A DNA stretch of 64,000 bases, taken from the NCBI GenBank assembly GCA_021234535.1, contig CM037848.1, positions 13,187,944-13,251,943 on the forward strand, given 5' to 3'. Below, piece after piece: positions 60,492 to 64,000 of this stretch; position 1 is the stretch's first letter, and every line of letters begins with the position of its first letter. The notes under the pieces are model-generated. The model worked only from the letters and a program-made list of their open reading frames with translations, did no database searches and had not been told where the DNA came from. A program made the translations under genes and the position numbers. The DNA comes from Stichopus chloronotus. Its lineage: Eukaryota > Echinodermata > Holothuroidea > Aspidochirotida > Stichopodidae.

Positions 60492-60609
60492 CCTTTGAAC
60501 GATGTGGTACCGATGATGATGTTTCCTGCGATTTTCGTGCAGTTCACTAAGTCGTTGTTATAGAATGAGTTCTCGTAGAGAAATTCGTCTTCAGCTGGTA
60601 AGACGCAAA
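60492..60609 (-). CDS. EGFR: EGFR exon, start of ligand-binding domain III
   Basis: Begins in phase 1 (G plus TT gives Val) as VCVLPAEDEFLYENSF, then NCTKIAGNIIIGTTSFK, ending in phase 2 (118 nt). The NCT-x-I-x-G-x-I motif is the hallmark start of an L (receptor L) domain, as in human NCTSISGDL. I chose the acceptor at 60610 (ATTATCAG) because it supplies the cysteine that completes the domain II knot. A second AG, 15 nt inside at 60595, is also in frame and would drop VCVLP. The donor is GTAAGA. Confidence 0.9.
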
Positions 60610-62985
60610 CTGATAATTAAGCAAAACAACAAACAAATTGACTTTTATCACAGCAACAAATTTACTGTTCAACAAAGGGTTTAAGCATCCAATGGAACAT
60701 ACCGTAGTAGCGAAGTTAAACTACAAAACAGCTGTTGTCTTTCCTTGTTTACTCAGAATAGTTTGTAAAAAGGAGTCTACAGAACCTTTTTTTTTTTTCC
60801 TGGCAACTTTACCTTCAACTTGCATGTTTTCAAAGGAATCATACAATGCTCATTGTAACTATTACCTTACTTAAATGTCCAAATTGCAAGGAGAGGCAAA
60901 AACTACGGCCTACGTAGGCACTCACAAATCGATCCATCAATAACGTAATTTTCGGCATCACTGCAGGAACATTTTCATCTCTGCCCACAATTCAAACTAA
61001 GATGTGTGCTTCATTCCACCGTGAATTTCAGGCTGAGCATCTCGAGACAAAGAGCAATAAGCTGTCGGCGTCGGTTGAGGAATACCATGATATCATAACA
61101 ACAACATAATTGGGAACATGAGTTAGTGACTGGCGTATCAGCAGACTCGGCCATCTTTGACATCCTCCTGCTTACTGGTGTCACGTCTAATGCAACCACT
61201 CAGAAAAATGGAGACAAAATGGATTCTACTACTACATTTAACTTTGTATACTACTCTTCAGTAACACGAAACTGGAACCAGATTTGATCTAAAAGGTATA
61301 AACTACAGATCTCTTTCACATTACGTAATACAGAAGTTCCATTTGTTCCTGCCGTCTCTCTCGAACAGCCTTGACAGAGGTAAGCAGAATTGCACAAATG
61401 AATTTGCTCAGACTATTTCATCATGAGTACTTTTTTAATGAATTCGAAACACTGGCTACATCAGCTGAGGATGTATAACATGCTTGCTGTCTGTAATATT
61501 ACAGTGATTCATCACGTCACCGATTGAAGCATAACAACTGGTAGGAACACCATGACATCTGCTGACCTTAGCTTTCTGTCTTGAGATGCCATGAGTAACT
61601 GTGTATATGGTTCACATAGATTGAACCTCGTTTAACCTAATTATCAATAACCCAAGGTGACTCCTTTTTGTGGTGATGGGGGACACCATGACTTACATAA
61701 CCAACCCGACCAACTTTTCTCTCATATTTATTTCTCCGGCATTAAATCACGAAATCAGAAGAAAAAGAAACATATTTTCAAAGCCAATATTTTTTGACAA
61801 AGAATGATGTGTTATTTGAAATACGAACAGGCAGAGGCCTTCTTGTCAAGTTATACATTTCTCACAGATAGAAATTCAATATTAGTTGCCCAAGAATTAT
61901 TTGTTCACCCAAATTTTCAAGAATTCAAATGATGCATCTTCCAAAACTCATCTTACGCATAATGTATTGAGGAGATGAAGCTTTTGCCAATGTTTAATTG
62001 ATAAGTCTGAATGGTTTAACAATGCTTATAGTTTTTTTTCTTTGTATGCCATACTGATGTATTTTAAATGTCCTATAGCTTTAAAATTGATTCTAGAGAA
62101 ACCTCTAATGCAAGATAACAACATACTGTGTAATCCAGACATTCTGTCAGATTAGGCTTTGCCCTCTTGAGAAGGTAGTAACATATATGATACCATGAAA
62201 AGACTTCTGAATTATGAACCATGCATGGTTCTAGGGATATCACTTTTTGGGGGGGGAACCAATTCACATTTTACCTTCAAAGCACCGCCATCGGAGCACC
62301 ATCATAGGATGGAGCACAGCCTACCGAGCAATTTTTTTGCCACAAACCCTCTCAGACTGTGGCCTACTTAGCGCCTCTTTGGCAGTCACACCAGCATGGC
62401 TGCCGCCTCAAAGAGCCTGCTGGAGATGGTCAAACATTCCTTTCGCAGGGCCCAAAACTTGATGACCTTATAACTGACGGTCACTAGTCCATTGGTCGCT
62501 GCACACACGGTACCATGAAGCACCATGAGGACATCAAGTTACATATTTGTTCACAGTCAGTCTACACAGCTACGTGCGATGGTAGCAGTGTTTCTCTTTT
62601 AATTTAAAGCCATCCTTCAGCCAATCACCGTAGAGCTTCGAGACAGGGGGGGCGTATGATTTCTACAGAACTGAAAGGAGTTGTTCTCCAAAGTCAGCAG
62701 ACATTAGTTCATCGCAGCAAGTGGCTGAAGGAAAAAAACTCATCCGCTACGTGGAGTACACAGATTGCAGGAAATGGCACTTCTCTGGCCTCCTTAAGGG
62801 CATCCACACATTCTTTGGTTTGAGATCTGGGGTTTCAAAAGCTTACTCTTCCAAACAACAAAGGCGAATGATAGCTCATATAAATATTTGCGTAATTTTG
62901 GTGGCAAAATCGGTGGACTGTCCCCCTAGTCCCCTAGCCCCCCCCCCCCAATCCTTTGAACTGCCCCTTTATCATGTCAGATTAC
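60610..62985 (-). other. Intron, mostly unique sequence
   Basis: Contains a poly-C run at about 62938-62949 near the upstream donor and a GC-richer patch around 62280-62460. I found no coding exon needed here: phase and homology run directly from the domain II exon to the domain III exon. Confidence 0.6.
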
Positions 62986-63093
62986 CTTTTTCTTCAATGC
63001 ATGCACCGTCGCATTCTTCGCACTTTTTGTTCTTCTCTGTCTTGTCTGGTGGACAGTGCTTGACACAATTGTCACCATTTTCGACCACATTAT
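62986..63093 (-). CDS. EGFR: EGFR exon, end of cysteine-rich domain II
   Basis: Enters in phase 1 (previous G plus AT gives Asp) and reads DNVVENGDNCVKHCPPDK, then KCEECDGACIEEK plus one nucleotide (108 nt). It aligns with the human stretch ending in the C-x2-C-x3-C knot just before domain III. The acceptor is TTTCAG. The donor GTAATC is followed in frame by a stop, so the exon must end here. The last cysteine of the knot is supplied by the next exon (VCV), as at the human exon 7/8 boundary. Confidence 0.92.
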
Positions 63094-63736
63094 CTGAAAG
63101 AGAATGAACGCATTGCAGTGATGAGAGACCGTCAAGAGCCTTAAGTCTCAAAAATTTCCAAACCAAACTAGGACCTCATTTTATAGTTAACATTCACAAA
63201 ACTGATCAATGAACATGAGAAGCGTTTCATATTCACTAGATGGAAATAAGTAAGTGTTACAAATCTAAAGCAAACCTTAAGAATGCTACAACAAAAGAAA
63301 GACAAGCCAAATTGATCGGGGCAAAGGGAAATGGAAAATGTCCATTTCTTAGGCATTCTGGCATTCGTTATTAAAGGCATTCTACAAAAAGATGATGTTG
63401 ATGGATATTTTAAGTTATATGAAAATTACAAAATTTTATGACTGGACAATTTTCATCTTTAGTACTTTAAGTCACTCTGACAAATACAAAGCATTAAAAG
63501 AAATTAAGGCAGAATTTTGAACTTTAAGACTTATTTTTTATACAATATTTGACCAGTTCAAGGACACACATATGGTTGGGAAGTGGGAGATTTTTGTGTC
63601 TAAGTCTAATCATTCCACGAAAAGTACAACTACTTCTATGTACCCTTTGGTCCTAAAACAAAATAAAAGATGGCCCCTCTAAATCAGAATGCAATCCTGC
63701 CGGGCAGTGTTTATCGTTCAAAGAAAAATTTTCTAC
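63094..63736 (-). other. Intron, no further feature seen
   Basis: AT-rich intron between the two domain II exons. I see no repeat or conserved coding segment in it. Confidence 0.7.
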
Positions 63737-63878
63737 CTGGACACTGATCCAGACAGCGGAACCCGTAAGAAAATTTGAAGTTTTCATTTCTCTCTGATTG
63801 ATATGTTTCTGGGTTGTAGATGAAACGAGAAGGACACTGGGACACACATTCATCCTCGTTGGTGAAGTTACGGCATGC
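63737..63878 (-). CDS. EGFR: EGFR exon, cysteine-rich domain II (first exon in window)
   Basis: Furin-like cysteine-rich segment of domain II, the region that carries the dimerisation arm in EGFR-family receptors. It starts in phase 0 with ACRNFTNEDECVSQCP and ends CLDQCP plus one nucleotide (142 nt). The order ACR-x-F-x(5)-CV-x-CP matches the ACRHF...CVPRCP stretch of vertebrate ErbB proteins. The acceptor is CTGCAG and the donor is GTAGAA on the minus strand. Upstream exons for the signal peptide, domain I and early domain II must lie beyond 64000, so the gene is partial here. Recognition of the family is secure. Assignment as the single invertebrate EGFR orthologue, and not one vertebrate paralogue, is inference. 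Confidence 0.93.
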
Positions 63879-64000
63879 CTGCAGACAGAAGGAGGTGAGA
63901 AGAAAAATTGAGAAAAATCACACACACCGGATGGCAGAATGAAAATGGAGCACTATTCCAGCACTATAAGCGGTGTTAAAGGTTAAAGGAGTGAAGTGAA

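Noticed and set aside
60911..60950. Possible small exon on the minus strand (CCTGCAG acceptor, GTGAGT donor) encoding DAENYVIDGSI
   Set aside because: Good splice sites, but its length of about 35 nt and required phases (2 in, 1 out) do not fit the phase 1 junction on both sides here, and the protein is complete without it.
62247..63107. Plus-strand open frames near the domain II exons
   Set aside because: They overlap the true minus-strand exon or GC-richer intron and show no recognisable protein.

Overview
The window is part of an animal nuclear genome and holds the 3' two thirds of one intron-rich gene on the minus strand: an epidermal growth factor receptor (EGFR/ErbB family) tyrosine kinase. 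I traced 26 coding exons between 63878 and 10188. Every junction has a GT donor, an AG acceptor and matching codon phase. Using one of the two alternative domain III exons, the joined reading frame is 3711 nt (1236 codons plus stop) or 3702 nt (1233 codons plus stop), with no internal stop. The signal peptide, domain I and the first part of domain II lie beyond the right end of the window. The organism is an invertebrate. Many intron positions match those of vertebrate EGFR, while the ectodomain is the long cysteine-rich kind seen in Drosophila. I favour an echinoderm (for example a sea cucumber), but that is inference and not proven by the sequence.

Layout, reading down the gene from high to low coordinates. 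63878-62986: end of cysteine-rich domain II. 60609-53809: ligand-binding domain III, including two tandem paralogous exons (54815-55020 and 53809-54005). A 14.9 kb intron follows. 38906-27910: eight exons of a long cysteine-rich domain IV/V. 25933-25804: transmembrane segment and start of the juxtamembrane. 24092-24063: a 30-nt microexon. 23282-17908: tyrosine kinase domain with all catalytic motifs intact. 17076-10188: C-terminal tail with several tyrosine docking motifs, ending in a PDZ-ligand-like sequence. Below 10188 lies the 3' UTR and intergenic DNA. A polyadenylation signal on the plus strand near 2354 may mark the end of a convergent neighbour.

The main point of interest is the domain III exon pair. 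The exons share both splice phases (2 in, 1 out), so a transcript with both or neither is frameshifted and only a transcript with exactly one stays open. The two versions agree in the structural core and differ most in the segment that contacts ligand in human EGFR. This suggests one receptor gene making two ligand-binding isoforms.

The introns carry several repeat systems: a dispersed, locally tandem family whose units hold a regularly spaced triplet of AGGTCA-like nuclear-receptor half-sites; three minisatellites near the transmembrane and microexon region; two foldback (MITE-like) elements; three copies of a roughly 500-bp dispersed repeat; a pair of direct repeats flanking one exon; and a 65-bp tandem duplication that copied a kinase exon's splice acceptor. 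No RNA genes, CRISPR arrays or intact transposase genes were seen.
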